Positions 51,462 through 64,000 are shown, counted from the first letter of the stretch. The stretch: 64,000 nucleotides of DNA from Janthinobacterium agaricidamnosum (GCF_003667705.1 NZ_CP033019.1:1550001-1614000), one strand, 5' to 3'. Notes: generated by a model from the letters alone, not told the origin. Made by a program: numbers and translations.

Positions 51462-52601
51462 TTACAGAAAATGCGTGCGCTGTCCCAGCAGGCCGGCGCG
51501 CACGTGCCGGCGCGCGCGGAACAGGGCCGCGCCGCAGGCGGCGGCGATGACGGTCAGGAAGAACCAGTCCAGCGGGTTGCGGCGCGGCGGCGGCGGCGAT
51601 GCTTGCGAGGGCACGGCGAAGGCCTGGAATTTATGCCCTGTGTAGACGGCGCCCACCACCAGGCCGGCGTCCGTGATCTTGTTGGTCAGATACAGGCCGT
51701 CGTCGCGGCGGCGTACCGTCATCACGCCTTCCTTGTAGACAAAGGTCATCGGTTCAAAACCGTTGATGTTGACGCTGCCGACGACGTGCCCGGCCGCGTT
51801 GACGGCCGTGGCGTAGCTGTCGCCCTGGCCGATCAGGGCGCCCAGGTCCAGCATGCGCTTGCCATCCCAGGCAAACGCGTGCCAGCGGCGTTTTTCCGTT
51901 TCCGAGGCGCCCACGATCAGGCCCGCGTCATTGATGGCGGTGGCCGAGCTGATGCGCCCGCCGGGCAGAGTGCCGATTTCCTGCATGCCCGCGCCGGGGT
52001 GGTAGACGAAGGCGCGGCGGTAGCCATCGCCGCGCTGGGCCGTGCCCACCACCACGCCATGGCTGTTCAGGCCGCTGGCATAGCTGCTGGCGCCGCCCAG
52101 GGTGCCCAGGTCTTGCAGGCTGTGGTCGGCTTTTGTCACAAAGGCGTGGAAATCGCCGCCGCTCGTGTCGGCATAGCCGGCCACCTGGCCGCCTTGTGCG
52201 ATGGCCGTGGCATAGCTGCTGGTACCGCCCAGGGTGCCCAGGTCGCGCATGCCGCCCGCCGCGTCGTAGCGGAAGGCGTGCCAGGCGCCGCTGGCCGTTT
52301 GCGCCGAACCGACCACCGCGCCATGGATATTGATGGCCTTGGTAAAACCTTCATCGCCGCCCAGGGTGCCCAGCTCGCGGAGGCGGCCATGCTGATACGT
52401 CACGGCGCGGCGCCGTCCTTCCTCTTCCATGATGATGCCGGCCACCAGGCCAGCCGGGTTCAGGTCGGATGCGATGCTGCCGTTGCCATCCCTTTCTCCA
52501 AAGCCCCGTTCGGCATAGATGGTGGCGCTGGCGCTGGAAACGGCGGCCAGCAGGCACAGGCCGAGCAATGGGGCGGGGAGGCGGGAGAACCGTGTCAGCA
52601 T
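51462..52601 (-). CDS. HAF-repeat extracellular protein with C-terminal membrane anchor
   Basis: The 379-residue exported protein has a signal peptide (about 1-27, ending SSASA) and repeats of the HAF type: ELGTLGG, DLGTLGG (twice), EIGTLPG and DLGALIG, each followed by SSYATAI- or AxGxVVG-like strands. This suggests a beta-propeller. The C-terminus is PPPP, then RRNPLDWFFLTVIAAACG, a hydrophobic stretch, and RARRH. This motif-helix-basic layout resembles a protein-sorting tail, though it is not a PEP-CTERM. ATG 52601 has GAGGA 8 bases upstream. Function unknown. Confidence 0.85.
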   Translation of the reverse strand: MLTRFSRLPAPLLGLCLLAAVSSASATIYAERGFGERDGNGSIASDLNPAGLVAGIIMEEEGRRRAVTYQHGRLRELGTLGGDEGFTKAINIHGAVVGSAQTASGAWHAFRYDAAGGMRDLGTLGGTSSYATAIAQGGQVAGYADTSGGDFHAFVTKADHSLQDLGTLGGASSYASGLNSHGVVVGTAQRGDGYRRAFVYHPGAGMQEIGTLPGGRISSATAINDAGLIVGASETEKRRWHAFAWDGKRMLDLGALIGQGDSYATAVNAAGHVVGSVNINGFEPMTFVYKEGVMTVRRRDDGLYLTNKITDAGLVVGAVYTGHKFQAFAVPSQASPPPPRRNPLDWFFLTVIAAACGAALFRARRHVRAGLLGQRTHFL

Positions 52602-52664
52602 GATAGTTTCCTCTAGGAAAAAACTTACTATACTTTTATTTGCCAAAAATGCATATTTAATTCG

Positions 52665-54452
52665 CTACTGTTTTTGGTAATGTTTGTGTTCTGGCATGGC
52701 CGGCATGGCGCGTCTGGCGGCGTGGGGCAGGTAGATGGTCAGCACCGTGCCCCGGCCCGCCTGGCTGTCGATGCGCAGTTCGCCGCCCAGCGCGTGGACA
52801 CGTTCGCGTATGCTTTTCAGGCCGAAGGCGGCCCGCTTGCCGTCGTCGCCCGGCTGCATGCCGATGCCGTTGTCGCTGATGCGCAGGATGATGGAATCCG
52901 CATCTTGCTCCAGCGCCACCTCCACTTCGCTGGCCTGGGCGTGGCGCACGATGTTCGACAGCGATTCCTGCAGCACGCGGAAGATGGCCGAGGTCTGGCG
53001 CTGATCGAGGCCCAGGTCCGGCACCTCGCTGTCGAGCGTGAGCCGGTAGCGGATGGCGCCGCGGCTTTCCATCTGGCGGAGCAGCCATTCGGCCGCCGGA
53101 CCCAGTCCCAGTTCGAGGGTGCTGGGATGCAGGTCATTGATGATGGTGCGCACCGAGCGGATGGTGGTGTCGATGGTGTCGAGCACGCGCTGCGCGTGGC
53201 GGTGCAGGCGCGGATGGGTCTTGGCCGTGCGCGCGTGCAGCAGCGACACATCGATGCGCAGCACCATCAGGTTCTGGCCCAGGTCGTCATGAATGTCGAG
53301 CGCGATGCGCCGGCGTTCCTCTTCCTTGATCGTTTGCTGGTGGTCGCTCAGTTCGCGCAGCTGGGCCAGGGTGCGTTCCAGGTTTTCCTCGTTGCGCTTG
53401 CTGTCGGTGATGTCGATGGCCATGGCGATGATCATCTGCGGCCGCCCTTCGGCATCGAAGATGGGTTTCTTGTGCGTCTGCAGCAGGCGATTTTCCTGCA
53501 GCTGCGCATTCCATACCAGTTCTTCGCGTATCACCACCTTGCGGCTGGCAAACGCTTCCTGGTCCGCCGCGTGGAAGCCCACGTTCTGGTCGCTGGGGAA
53601 ATGCTGCAAGTCGCGCCCTTCGGCAATGTCCTGCTGGTGCACGCCCCATTGCTGCTCGCAGGCCTGGTTCATCAGCACGATGCGCGAATCGGCATCTTTC
53701 AGGAACAGCGACAGGGGCATCATGGAGATGATGTCCTGCAGCCGTTCTTCGCTGCGCGCCAGGGCCGCTTCCGTTTGCGCGCGCATGGCGATTTCCGCCG
53801 ATAGCTGGAGATTGACGTCGAGCAGCTGGGCCGTGCGCAGGGCCACGCGGCTTTCCAGTTCCGCATGGGCGACGCTCAATGCATGTTCGGCCCGCTTTTG
53901 TTCGGTGATGTCGCTGGCCAGCACGAGCGCGCCCGTCAGCGTGCCCTGTTGGTCGTACAGGCGGCGGCCGCTGATCATCGCCCAGCGTTCCGAACCGTCG
54001 CTGTGCCGGTATTGCAGTTCTCCCATGCAGCTATCCGTGGCTGTCTGGCGCAGCGGACACAGGCGCAGCAAGGTCGCCTCATCGTAGAATTCGCTCATTT
54101 TATGGCCCAGCAGCTTTTCCGCAGGCATATCGAGCATGTCGCACAGGCGCTGGTTGAGATGCAATATCGTGCCTTGCGCATCCGTTTGCCACATGCCGTC
54201 CTGCGCCGTCTCGCTCAGGTGGCGGTAGCGCATGGTGCTGGCATCGAGCTGCAAGCGCGTGCTGGCGAGGTGGGCGCGCAGCTTGCGCATCAGCCACATG
54301 GCCGTGCCGGCGGCTGCCGCCAGCAGCAGCAACAGCCAGATATGTTCCCAGGAGTCGAGCTCCTGCCAGGCCGCGCCGGCCAGCCAGCCCAGCACCACCA
54401 GGACGAGGGCGGCGCATGCCGTACTCAGCGTTTCAATCGACCATTTGCTCAT
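52665..54452 (-). CDS. PAS-containing sensor histidine kinase (NarL/HisKA_3 type)
   Basis: The 595-residue kinase has two N-terminal membrane segments (about 10-55) and two PAS domains (LSETAQDGMWQTDAQGTILHLNQ and IISMMPLSLFLKDADSRIVLMNQ). A HisKA_3 dimer domain carries phospho-His near 388 (RRIALDIHDDLGQNLM), followed by a HATPase (ESLSNIVRHAQASEVEV, ISDNGIGMQ, FGLKSIRERVHALGGEL). ATG 54452 has AGGGA 5 bases upstream; the frame opens earlier at 54470 and 54575. It is an orphan, with no response regulator beside it. Confidence 0.9.
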   Translation of the reverse strand: MSKWSIETLSTACAALVLVVLGWLAGAAWQELDSWEHIWLLLLLAAAAGTAMWLMRKLRAHLASTRLQLDASTMRYRHLSETAQDGMWQTDAQGTILHLNQRLCDMLDMPAEKLLGHKMSEFYDEATLLRLCPLRQTATDSCMGELQYRHSDGSERWAMISGRRLYDQQGTLTGALVLASDITEQKRAEHALSVAHAELESRVALRTAQLLDVNLQLSAEIAMRAQTEAALARSEERLQDIISMMPLSLFLKDADSRIVLMNQACEQQWGVHQQDIAEGRDLQHFPSDQNVGFHAADQEAFASRKVVIREELVWNAQLQENRLLQTHKKPIFDAEGRPQMIIAMAIDITDSKRNEENLERTLAQLRELSDHQQTIKEEERRRIALDIHDDLGQNLMVLRIDVSLLHARTAKTHPRLHRHAQRVLDTIDTTIRSVRTIINDLHPSTLELGLGPAAEWLLRQMESRGAIRYRLTLDSEVPDLGLDQRQTSAIFRVLQESLSNIVRHAQASEVEVALEQDADSIILRISDNGIGMQPGDDGKRAAFGLKSIRERVHALGGELRIDSQAGRGTVLTIYLPHAARRAMPAMPEHKHYQKQ

Positions 54453-54629
54453 ACGCGTCCCTGGCGTCATCGTTGGCCGCTGCGGTGCACGTAGCGCCGG
54501 AGTGGGAAAAGTATTCGACGCTAGTGTAATACCAAATGTTGTTTTATTGAGAATATTTTTCCATTTGGAAAGCAAAAGGGCCGACCCTTGCGGTGCCGGC
54601 CCCTGCTTGCCGAAGGCAATGCGGCGCGA

Positions 54630-57479
<2,850 letters not shown>

Positions 57480-57677
57480 AATAAAGAACCAAAGTAAGTG
57501 TAAAAGCAAGGGAATGTGGATCGCACCGGGCGTTTGGCCGCAGAGGGGAGGGGGCGCATGATAAAATTTGTGGTCTTCAACATGGACGCTAGCCTGACTT
57601 GGCCTTCTAGGCTAAGGGATAACGATTATAGCGAGGCCGGGCGCCATTCCGATACAAATTGATATCGGACGGGCGAA

Positions 57678-58712
57678 TTGGCAACGACAACGACAGCCAC
57701 AGCGAAAGAACTTGTTTTGAAAGCATCCGAATTGACCCAAAATATTCCTTCCCGCCTGGTGATCGCCACGCGCGAGAGCCGCCTTGCCATGTGGCAAGCC
57801 GAACACGTGCGTGCGCGCCTGGCCGCCCTGTATCCGCAGTGTAGCGTTGAAATTCTCGGCATGACCACACGCGGCGACCAGATTCTGGACCGCGCCCTGT
57901 CCAAGGTAGGCGGCAAGGGCCTGTTCGTCAAGGAACTGGAAGTGGCGATGGAAGAGGGCCGCGCCGACCTGGCCGTGCATTCGCTCAAAGACGTGCCGAT
58001 GGAGTTGCCGGCAGGCTTTGCCCTGGCCGCCATCCTCGAGCGCGAAGACCCGCGCGACGCGTTCGTGTCCAACGATTACGCCAGCCTGGCCGAGCTGCCG
58101 CACGGCGCCGTCGTCGGCACCAGCAGCCTGCGCCGCCAGTCGCTGATCGCCGCGCGCTACCCGCACCTGACGATTCTGCCCCTGCGCGGCAACCTCGACA
58201 CGCGCTTGGGCAAGCTGGACCGTGGCGATTACGCCGCCATCATCCTGGCCGCCGCCGGCCTGAAACGCCTGGGCCTGGCGTCGCGCATCCGCGCCGTGCT
58301 GGCGCCGGAAGACAGCCTGCCTGCCGCCGGCCAGGGCGCGATGGCGATCGAGGTGCGCGCCGGTCGCGCCGACGGCGTCGACATGACGGCCCTGCTGGCG
58401 CCGCTGAACCATATTGATACGGCGCAAGCCGTCACGGCCGAGCGCAAGGTGTCGAAGATTTTCGGCGGCAGCTGCCAGATTCCGCTGGCCGCGTTTGCCA
58501 CTGTCGAAGGCGACAGCATGCGCTTGCGCGCCATGGTCGCCACGCCGGACGGCGCGCGCATGGCCAGCGCCGAGTTCGAAGGCCCGGCCAGCGCGCCGGA
58601 GCTGCTGGGCGAACAGGTGGCCGAACTGCTGCGCGCACAGGATGCCGCCGGTATCCTCGCCTCGTGCGTCATTACGCCCGACAACCATGAAGGCCTGGCG
58701 CCGCATGCCTGA
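57678..58712 (+). CDS. hemC: hydroxymethylbilane synthase (porphobilinogen deaminase)
   Basis: The 344-residue enzyme joins four porphobilinogens into hydroxymethylbilane for heme and corrin synthesis. Motifs are [60 protein letters not shown], and the dipyrromethane-cofactor Cys in [12 protein letters not shown]. The only fitting start is TTG 57678, with GGACGGG upstream; the first 25 residues are an extra Thr/Ala-rich leader. hemD overlaps its end. Confidence 0.96.
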   Translation: MATTTTATAKELVLKASELTQNIPSRLVIATRESRLAMWQAEHVRARLAALYPQCSVEILGMTTRGDQILDRALSKVGGKGLFVKELEVAMEEGRADLAVHSLKDVPMELPAGFALAAILEREDPRDAFVSNDYASLAELPHGAVVGTSSLRRQSLIAARYPHLTILPLRGNLDTRLGKLDRGDYAAIILAAAGLKRLGLASRIRAVLAPEDSLPAAGQGAMAIEVRAGRADGVDMTALLAPLNHIDTAQAVTAERKVSKIFGGSCQIPLAAFATVEGDSMRLRAMVATPDGARMASAEFEGPASAPELLGEQVAELLRAQDAAGILASCVITPDNHEGLAPHA

Positions 58713-59487
58713 CACGGTGGTGATCACGCGGCCCGCGGCGCAAGCGGGGCCGCTGGCCGCCAGGATCGCGGCGCTGGGCTTGCCCGTGCAACTGTTGCCG
58801 CTGCTGGAAATCCACGCGCTCGACGGCGCAGATGAATGCGCGCAGCTGCACGCCGTGCTGGCGCGTCTGGTCGATTACGACCTGGTGGCCTTCGTCTCGC
58901 CGAACGCCATCGATTGCGTCTTTGCGCACCTGTCCGCCTGGCCGCCAGGCGTGCCGCTGGCCGTCGTGGGCGAGGGCAGCCGGATGGCCTTGGCCGCGCA
59001 TGGCGTCACGGATGCGAATGCCAGCATCACCAGTCCGCTCGACACGGCGCGCAGCGATTCCGAACATTTATTGCTGGCGCTGGACTTGCCGGCCCTGCGC
59101 GGCAAGCGCGTGCTGATCGTGCGCGGCGACGGCGGACGCGATTACCTGGCCGACGGCTTGCGCGCCGCTGGCGCCGAAGTCGAGTTCGTCACAGCCTACC
59201 GCCGCCAGGTGCCCAAGCTGACGCCGGCCTTGCGGGCGACCCTGGAAAAGCTGTTGCAGCATAATAATGACTGGATCATCACCAGCTCGGAAGCGCTGCG
59301 CGGTTTGCTGGCGCTTCTTGAGGAATTGGATGCTGAAAAGACGGCTGTTGTGAAAATGCAACAGCAACATCTGATCGTGCCGCACGCCCGCATTGCACAA
59401 ACGGCGGCGGCCCTGGGTTTTGCCCGTGTCACCCTGACAGGATCAGGCGACGCAGGAGTGCTCGCCGCGTTACAATCACGACCATGA
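58705..59487 (+). CDS. hemD: uroporphyrinogen-III synthase
   Basis: The 260-residue protein closes and inverts ring D of hydroxymethylbilane. HemD sequences are poorly conserved. The call rests on [54 protein letters not shown], the two-domain length, and position between hemC and hemX. ATG 58705 overlaps the hemC end by 8 bases, and its stop overlaps hemX (ATGA). Confidence 0.94.
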   Translation: MPDTVVITRPAAQAGPLAARIAALGLPVQLLPLLEIHALDGADECAQLHAVLARLVDYDLVAFVSPNAIDCVFAHLSAWPPGVPLAVVGEGSRMALAAHGVTDANASITSPLDTARSDSEHLLLALDLPALRGKRVLIVRGDGGRDYLADGLRAAGAEVEFVTAYRRQVPKLTPALRATLEKLLQHNNDWIITSSEALRGLLALLEELDAEKTAVVKMQQQHLIVPHARIAQTAAALGFARVTLTGSGDAGVLAALQSRP

Positions 59488-60632
59488 ACGAAATGCCTAC
59501 ACTCTCCGAACCGAATGCAACGCCTGGCAGCGCCGTGAAGACGGCGCCGCAGGCGGCCGACCAACCTGCCGGCCGCGCGCCGACCTTGCTGGAACAGCTG
59601 CAAAAGCCCATGAGCATCGCCGTCATCGTGCTGGCCGTGCTGCTGGCGGCGCAAAGCTGGTCGTCCAGCAAGCAGATCCGCAACCTGCGCGAAGAAGTGG
59701 CCAAGCGCCTGCAAAAGGGCGATGTCAGCAACGCCGAAACGGGCGTGCTGGCGCGCACCGTGCAAGAAGGCACGAAAGAGCTGGAAATCAAGGTGGGTGC
59801 GCTGGAAAACCGCCAGAGCGAAACGCAAAGCCAGCAGCTGGCCCTGGAACAACTGTATAACGACTTGTCGAAGAATCGCGACGAGTGGGCGCTGACGGAA
59901 ATCGAGCAAGTGCTGTCGACGGCCAGCCAGCAGCTGCAGCTGGCCGGCAACGTGCCCGGCGCGCTGATCGCCCTGCAAAACGCGGACCGCAGCCTGTCAC
60001 GTTCCGACAAGCCGCAATTCATCACCATCCGCCGCGCCATCGGGCGCGACATGGAAAAACTCAAGGCCCTGCCCAGCGTCGATTCGACGGGCGTGGCCCT
60101 GCGTCTCGACGCCGTGATCGCCCAGGTCGATTCCTTGCCGATGCTGTCCGACGAAACGCCGGCCTTGCCGGCCGCGCCGGAAAAACCGGGCAAGGCCAAG
60201 CCCGTGCGCGATGCCAGCGGCAAGCTGGTGGGTCCTCCGGCGCCGGAACCGCTGCTGCAAAAGGTGCGCGACGGCTTCAATACCTGGAGCGGCGACATGT
60301 GGGCCGACGTGCGCCAATTGATCCGTATTCGCAGAGTCGATACGCCGGAAGCGCTGATGCTGTCGCCGACGCAATCGTATTTCTTGCGCGAAAACGTCAA
60401 GCTGCGCTTGCTCAATGCCCGCATGGCCTTGTTGTCGCGCAATGAAACGGCGTTCCGCAACGACTTGATCGCCGCGCAGGATGCGCTGGCCAAGTATTTC
60501 GACACCCGCGCCAAGAGCACGCAGACGGCGCAAGCCCTGCTGCGCCAGGTGCAGGGCAGCAACCTGGCCATCGAAATGCCAACCTTGTCCGACAGCCTGA
60601 CTGCTGTGCGCAACTACAAAGCGAAGTCCTGA
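59484..60632 (+). CDS. hemX: HemX family protein
   Basis: The 382-residue membrane-anchored protein has one N-terminal membrane segment (about 34-53, MSIAVIVLAVLLAAQSW) and a coiled-coil periplasmic domain (residues about 55-180). Conserved HemX blocks are EIEQVLSTASQQLQLAGNVPGALIALQNAD and MLSPTQSYFLRENVKLRLLNARMALLSRNE. Often called a uroporphyrinogen-III methyltransferase, it lacks that catalytic domain; its real role in heme biosynthesis is unsettled. It is coupled to hemD and hemY. Confidence 0.93.
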   Translation: MNEMPTLSEPNATPGSAVKTAPQAADQPAGRAPTLLEQLQKPMSIAVIVLAVLLAAQSWSSSKQIRNLREEVAKRLQKGDVSNAETGVLARTVQEGTKELEIKVGALENRQSETQSQQLALEQLYNDLSKNRDEWALTEIEQVLSTASQQLQLAGNVPGALIALQNADRSLSRSDKPQFITIRRAIGRDMEKLKALPSVDSTGVALRLDAVIAQVDSLPMLSDETPALPAAPEKPGKAKPVRDASGKLVGPPAPEPLLQKVRDGFNTWSGDMWADVRQLIRIRRVDTPEALMLSPTQSYFLRENVKLRLLNARMALLSRNETAFRNDLIAAQDALAKYFDTRAKSTQTAQALLRQVQGSNLAIEMPTLSDSLTAVRNYKAKS

Positions 60633-60636
60633 GCCC

Positions 60637-61833
60637 ATGCGTCTATTTCTCTGGTTACTCGCCCTGATGGCTGCGGCGATCGGTATCGCCGTGACGGCCC
60701 GATTCAACCCTGGCAACGTGGTGCTGTTCTATCCGCCGTACCGCATCGATTTGTCGCTGAACTTCTTCCTGCTGCTGCAGGTCGTGCTGTTCGTGCTGCT
60801 GTACCTGCTGGTGCGCGCCGTGCGCGCCACCGTGCGCATGCCGGCGCAAGTGGCGGCCTACCGCCAGCGCAAGCGTGAGCGCGATGGCAACAAGGGTTTG
60901 CGCGAAGCCTTGAAAGCCCTGTTCGAAGGCCGTTTCGGCCATGCAGAGAAGGCCGCCTTGCGCGCCGCCGAACTGGACGAAAACGCCGGCCTGGCCGCGC
61001 TGATCGGCGCGCGCGCCGCGCACCGCATGCGCCAGTCCGAACGCCGCGACAGCTGGCTGGCCCGCGTCGAAGGCGACGCCAGCCTGAAGACGGCCCGATT
61101 GATGACGGTGACGGAATTGCTGGTCGACGACCACCAGCCGGAAGCGGCGCTGGCCGCCGTGCGCGAACTCAACGCCAGCGGCACGCGCCATATTCACGCG
61201 CTGCAATGGTCGCTGAAAGCCGAGCAGCAGGCGAAGAACTGGCCGGAAGTGCTGCGCCTCGTGCGTTCGCTCGACAAGCACCGCGCCCTGCATCCGGCCC
61301 TGTCGTCGCGCCTGCGCGAACTGGCTTACGACCATTTGCTGTCCGACCCGTCGCATGACGCCGAATCCTTGCTGCGCGTATGGTCGACCGTGCCAAGCGC
61401 CGACCGGGTCAAGCCGTATATCGCCTGCCGCGCCGCCACGGCCCTGAATGCGCGCGGCCTGCATGACGAAGCGCGCCTCGTGTGCGAAGAGTCGCTGGCC
61501 GCCGACTGGGACGAGCGCGTCGTGCGCGCCTACCGCGAAGCGGCGGCCCCGAGCGGCACGCCGGCCTTGCTGCTGCAGATCGAGCATTGCGAGCAATGGC
61601 TGAAACAGCGTCCGCTCGATGCGGAACTGGCGCTGACCCTCGGTACCTTGTGCCTCAAGCAAAAACTGTGGGGCAAGGCCCAGCGCCACCTGGAGCAGGC
61701 TTTGTCGGACGCGAACGAGCCGCAGATGGTGCGCGACGCCCACCTGAAGCTGGCGCAGATGCACGATGCCTTGCAGCAGACGGAACAGGCCGCCGCCCAT
61801 TACCGGCAGTGCGCGCTGGCCACCATCCTGTAA
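60637..61833 (+). CDS. hemY: HemY family TPR membrane protein
   Basis: The 398-residue protein has two N-terminal membrane helices (about 3-20 and 37-60), the HemY_N domain (GNVVLFYPPYRIDLSLNFFLLLQ), and helical TPR repeats to the end. HemY proteins of this type are thought to scaffold late heme-synthesis enzymes; they are not the oxidase HemY of Gram-positives. It starts 4 bases after hemX and ends at a strong terminator. Confidence 0.93.
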   Translation: MRLFLWLLALMAAAIGIAVTARFNPGNVVLFYPPYRIDLSLNFFLLLQVVLFVLLYLLVRAVRATVRMPAQVAAYRQRKRERDGNKGLREALKALFEGRFGHAEKAALRAAELDENAGLAALIGARAAHRMRQSERRDSWLARVEGDASLKTARLMTVTELLVDDHQPEAALAAVRELNASGTRHIHALQWSLKAEQQAKNWPEVLRLVRSLDKHRALHPALSSRLRELAYDHLLSDPSHDAESLLRVWSTVPSADRVKPYIACRAATALNARGLHDEARLVCEESLAADWDERVVRAYREAAAPSGTPALLLQIEHCEQWLKQRPLDAELALTLGTLCLKQKLWGKAQRHLEQALSDANEPQMVRDAHLKLAQMHDALQQTEQAAAHYRQCALATIL

Positions 61834-61859
61834 GCCTTGTAGACCATTTCTTCAGACAT

Positions 61860-61898
61860 AAAAAAGCCGTTCAGTGCAGACTGAACGGCTTTTTTTTT
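61860..61898. terminator. bidirectional intrinsic terminator after hemY
   Basis: AGCCGTTCAGT (61865-61875), loop GCAG, ACTGAACGGCT (61880-61890), with an A-run before and eight Ts after. It ends the hem operon and the convergent dehydrogenase gene. Confidence 0.95.
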
Positions 61899-61932
61899 GC
61901 GCTGCTACCTTGCTAATTTACTTCTTCGAGCT

Positions 61933-64000
61933 TTACTTCTTCGGTACGGCCGTACCTTCGGGCAAGGCATACGCGATCAGGGTATCGCTCATCTTCGTGC
62001 CCAGCGAACCGTGGCCGCCGGCCATGACGACGACGAACTGGCGTCCCGACTTGTTCGACACATAGCTCATCGGCGTAGCCTGGCCGCCGGCTGGCAAACG
62101 GGCTTTCCAGACGACCTTGCCGTTGCTGACGTCGTAGCCGCGGATGTAATAGTCGAGCGTGCTGCTGAGGAAAGTCACGCCGCCGCCCGTGGTGACCATG
62201 CCGCCCAGGCTGGGCACACCCAGCGGCAACGGGATCGGCACGGGACCGCTGTCGCGCGTGGTGCCGTTCTTGTGCATCCACACTTTTTTCATGGTGCGCA
62301 GGTCGACGGCGGCCACATAGCCCCACGGCGGTGCCTGGCATGGGAAACCCAGCGGCGACAAAAAGGCCTTGATTTCCACGGCAAACGGGACGCCCGTCTG
62401 CGGCTGCAAGCCCATTTCGCCGCCCGTGCCGCCCTTGGCCGTCGTTTCGGCGCGCGGCACGAGTTTCTCCAGGAAGCCCATGTAGTCAGGGTTGACGATC
62501 AACAACTGGCGCACGGGGTCGATGGCCGCGCCACCCCATTCGAAAATACCCAATGGGCCCGGCGAGATGACGGCGCCCTTGCCGGCCGTTTGCGGCGTGA
62601 ACGGGCCTTCATAACGGCGTTCCTTGAAGATGATGCGGCAAGCGAGCTGGTCGAACGGCGTGGTGCCCCACATGTCCGCTTCGCTGATATTGCGTTCAGG
62701 CAAGAAGGTCAGGGCCGAGAACGGCTGCGTGGGCGACAGGGTGTCGCCGGCGGCAGGATTGCTCGTCGGCACGGGTTTTTCCGGCGCCGGCACGACCAGG
62801 CTGCCGTCGCGGCGGTCGATCACATAGATGTCGCCCCGTTTCGTCGTGGCGACGACGGACGGGACTTTGCCTTTCGGCGTGTCGATGTCGACCAGGCTCG
62901 GCTGGCCGCCGATATCCATGTCCCAGATATCGTGGTGCACGGTCTGGTAGACCCAGCGCACTTTGCCGGTCGCCAGGTCGAGCGCGACGATGGCGCTGTT
63001 GAATTTCTCGCCATTCTTGTTGCGGTTGCCGCCCCAGGTATCGGGGGTTTCATTGCCCATCGGGATGTACACCATGCCCAGCTTTTCATCGATGCTGGCC
63101 ACGCCCCACGAGTTGGGCGAGTTGTTGGTGTAGTTCTTGCCTTCCGGGAAGGGCTTGGTATCTTCCGGCGTGGCCGGGTCCCAGTTCCACATCAGCTTGC
63201 CCGTGACGGGATCGTAGCCGCGGATTACGCCCGATGGCTCTTCCGTCGAATGGTTGTCCGTCACGCTGGCGGCGATCACGGCCATTTTCTGCGACACGGC
63301 CGGCGGCGAGGTCGGCATCAGGAAACCGCGCTTGATCATGGCCATGTTTTTATACAGGTTGACGACGCCGTTGTTGCCAAAGCTCTTGCACGACTCGCCC
63401 GTATCGGCATTGACGGCGATCATGGTGCCGTCCATGGTCGGCGCCAGGATGCGGCGCGGGCATTCCATGCCGGCCGCTTCGGGGGCGGGATTGTTCTTCG
63501 CGCGGCCCGCGTTGACGTCCCAGTACGCCACGCCGCGGCAGATCATGTGCTGGTAGCTGGCCGCGTCGCGGTTGATCTTCGGATCGTGGCGCCAGATTTC
63601 CTTGCCCGTGTCCGGGTTCAGGGCGATGACGATATTGTGCGGCGTGCACAGGTACAGCATGTCATTGACCTTCAGCGGCGTCACTTCATTGGCGATCTCG
63701 CCCGGATCGTTCGGCCCCTTGAAGTCGCCCGTATGATAGGTCCAGGCTTCTTTCAGGCCGGAAATATTCGTCGGCGTGATCTGCGCGGCCGGGGCGTAGC
63801 GGTCGCCATAGCCGGAGCGGCCATACGCGGACCAGTCGTTGTGCTCGACGCCGGGCGCCAGATCGCCGCTGGCGGTGGCGGCCATGTTTTCGGCAGGCAC
63901 GTCGCCATGCAGGTCATGGTAGTCCTGGAACAGGGCGATGACGCCGGCGATGACGGTCAGGGCCACGGCGGCGGACAGGGCCGTGCGTCCCAATTGCCCC
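61933..64000 (-). CDS. membrane-bound PQQ-dependent glucose/quinate dehydrogenase, C-terminal part
   Basis: At least 689 residues are present; the frame continues past the window end, where the N-terminal four-to-five-helix membrane domain should lie. The last visible upstream part (TALSAAVALTVIAGVIALF) is one membrane helix. The beta-propeller shows the catalytic Asp region HHDIWDMDIGGQPSLVDI and the PQQ-contact Lys in TTKRGDIYVIDRR, as in Gcd. Such enzymes oxidise aldose sugars or quinate/shikimate in the periplasm and feed ubiquinone. The length suits the family. The substrate cannot be fixed. Confidence 0.92.
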   Translation of the reverse strand, partial: GQLGRTALSAAVALTVIAGVIALFQDYHDLHGDVPAENMAATASGDLAPGVEHNDWSAYGRSGYGDRYAPAAQITPTNISGLKEAWTYHTGDFKGPNDPGEIANEVTPLKVNDMLYLCTPHNIVIALNPDTGKEIWRHDPKINRDAASYQHMICRGVAYWDVNAGRAKNNPAPEAAGMECPRRILAPTMDGTMIAVNADTGESCKSFGNNGVVNLYKNMAMIKRGFLMPTSPPAVSQKMAVIAASVTDNHSTEEPSGVIRGYDPVTGKLMWNWDPATPEDTKPFPEGKNYTNNSPNSWGVASIDEKLGMVYIPMGNETPDTWGGNRNKNGEKFNSAIVALDLATGKVRWVYQTVHHDIWDMDIGGQPSLVDIDTPKGKVPSVVATTKRGDIYVIDRRDGSLVVPAPEKPVPTSNPAAGDTLSPTQPFSALTFLPERNISEADMWGTTPFDQLACRIIFKERRYEGPFTPQTAGKGAVISPGPLGIFEWGGAAIDPVRQLLIVNPDYMGFLEKLVPRAETTAKGGTGGEMGLQPQTGVPFAVEIKAFLSPLGFPCQAPPWGYVAAVDLRTMKKVWMHKNGTTRDSGPVPIPLPLGVPSLGGMVTTGGGVTFLSSTLDYYIRGYDVSNGKVVWKARLPAGGQATPMSYVSNKSGRQFVVVMAGGHGSLGTKMSDTLIAYALPEGTAVPKK

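Overview
The window is 64 kb of GC-rich, gene-dense chromosome that reads like a betaproteobacterium of the Oxalobacteraceae (Janthinobacterium/Massilia/Duganella type). This is inferred from family knowledge, not from a database search. Pointers are the hemC-hemD-hemX-hemY block divergent from ppc, two phasins (polyhydroxyalkanoate metabolism), a PEP-CTERM protein, a HAF-repeat protein, a long Ala-rich RpoD and a YaeQ protein. I see no rRNA, no CRISPR array and no convincing tRNA. There is one insertion sequence, and the window cuts a gene at each end.

Layout. 1-5.6 kb: the end of an M23 peptidase, a TonB-dependent receptor, and an isochorismatase-fold hydrolase followed by a YtcJ-type amidohydrolase. 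5.6-17.7 kb: a Tad/Flp pilus locus. The minor pilin/TadG genes (tadE, a tadE/F-like gene and a VWA TadG) run leftward. Flp pilin, prepilin peptidase, CpaB, secretin, lipoprotein, CpaE, CpaF, TadB and TadC run rightward. A LuxR-type response regulator sits between the two arms. 17.7-25 kb: suhB, trmJ, a LysR regulator, an MFS exporter, a Tat-exported small subunit with a GMC oxidoreductase, and a lipase. 25-36.3 kb: a 1212-residue REC-REC-GAF-PAS-GGDEF-EAL-REC protein, two phasins, TetR, TPR and LOG proteins, a PEP-CTERM protein, a YgjP-like metallopeptidase, a KGG stress protein, purU and yaeQ.

36.3-44.7 kb is the most accessory-looking part. A cupin-type XRE regulator is divergent from a class II aldolase/DapA-family gene pair, with inverted repeats between the promoters. 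A DUF2807 protein and an RlmI-like protein without its methyltransferase domain follow. Next come a degenerate IS3-family element inserted in the loop of an intrinsic terminator, a higBA toxin-antitoxin module with a palindromic operator inside its promoter, and a two-gene cytochrome c operon. 44.7-64 kb: a MocR regulator, small housekeeping genes (DUF4870, SMI1/KNR4, RNase D-like, ProQ/FinO), a candidate small RNA, rpoD, a HAF-repeat protein, a sensor kinase, ppc, the hem cluster and the C-terminal part of a membrane PQQ glucose dehydrogenase.

How the parts fit. The Tad locus encodes a nearly complete adhesive pilus machine. The c-di-GMP protein, the PEP-CTERM protein and the HAF protein also point to a surface-attached lifestyle. 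The GMC alpha and gamma subunits lack a neighbouring cytochrome, while a triheme/diheme cytochrome pair lacks a dehydrogenase, so they may be partners in periplasmic oxidation next to the PQQ dehydrogenase. The best candidates for undescribed biology are the XRE-cupin/aldolase/DapA unit, the orphan small RNA before rpoD, the methyltransferase-less RlmI paralogue, and the HAF protein with a sorting-signal-like tail.
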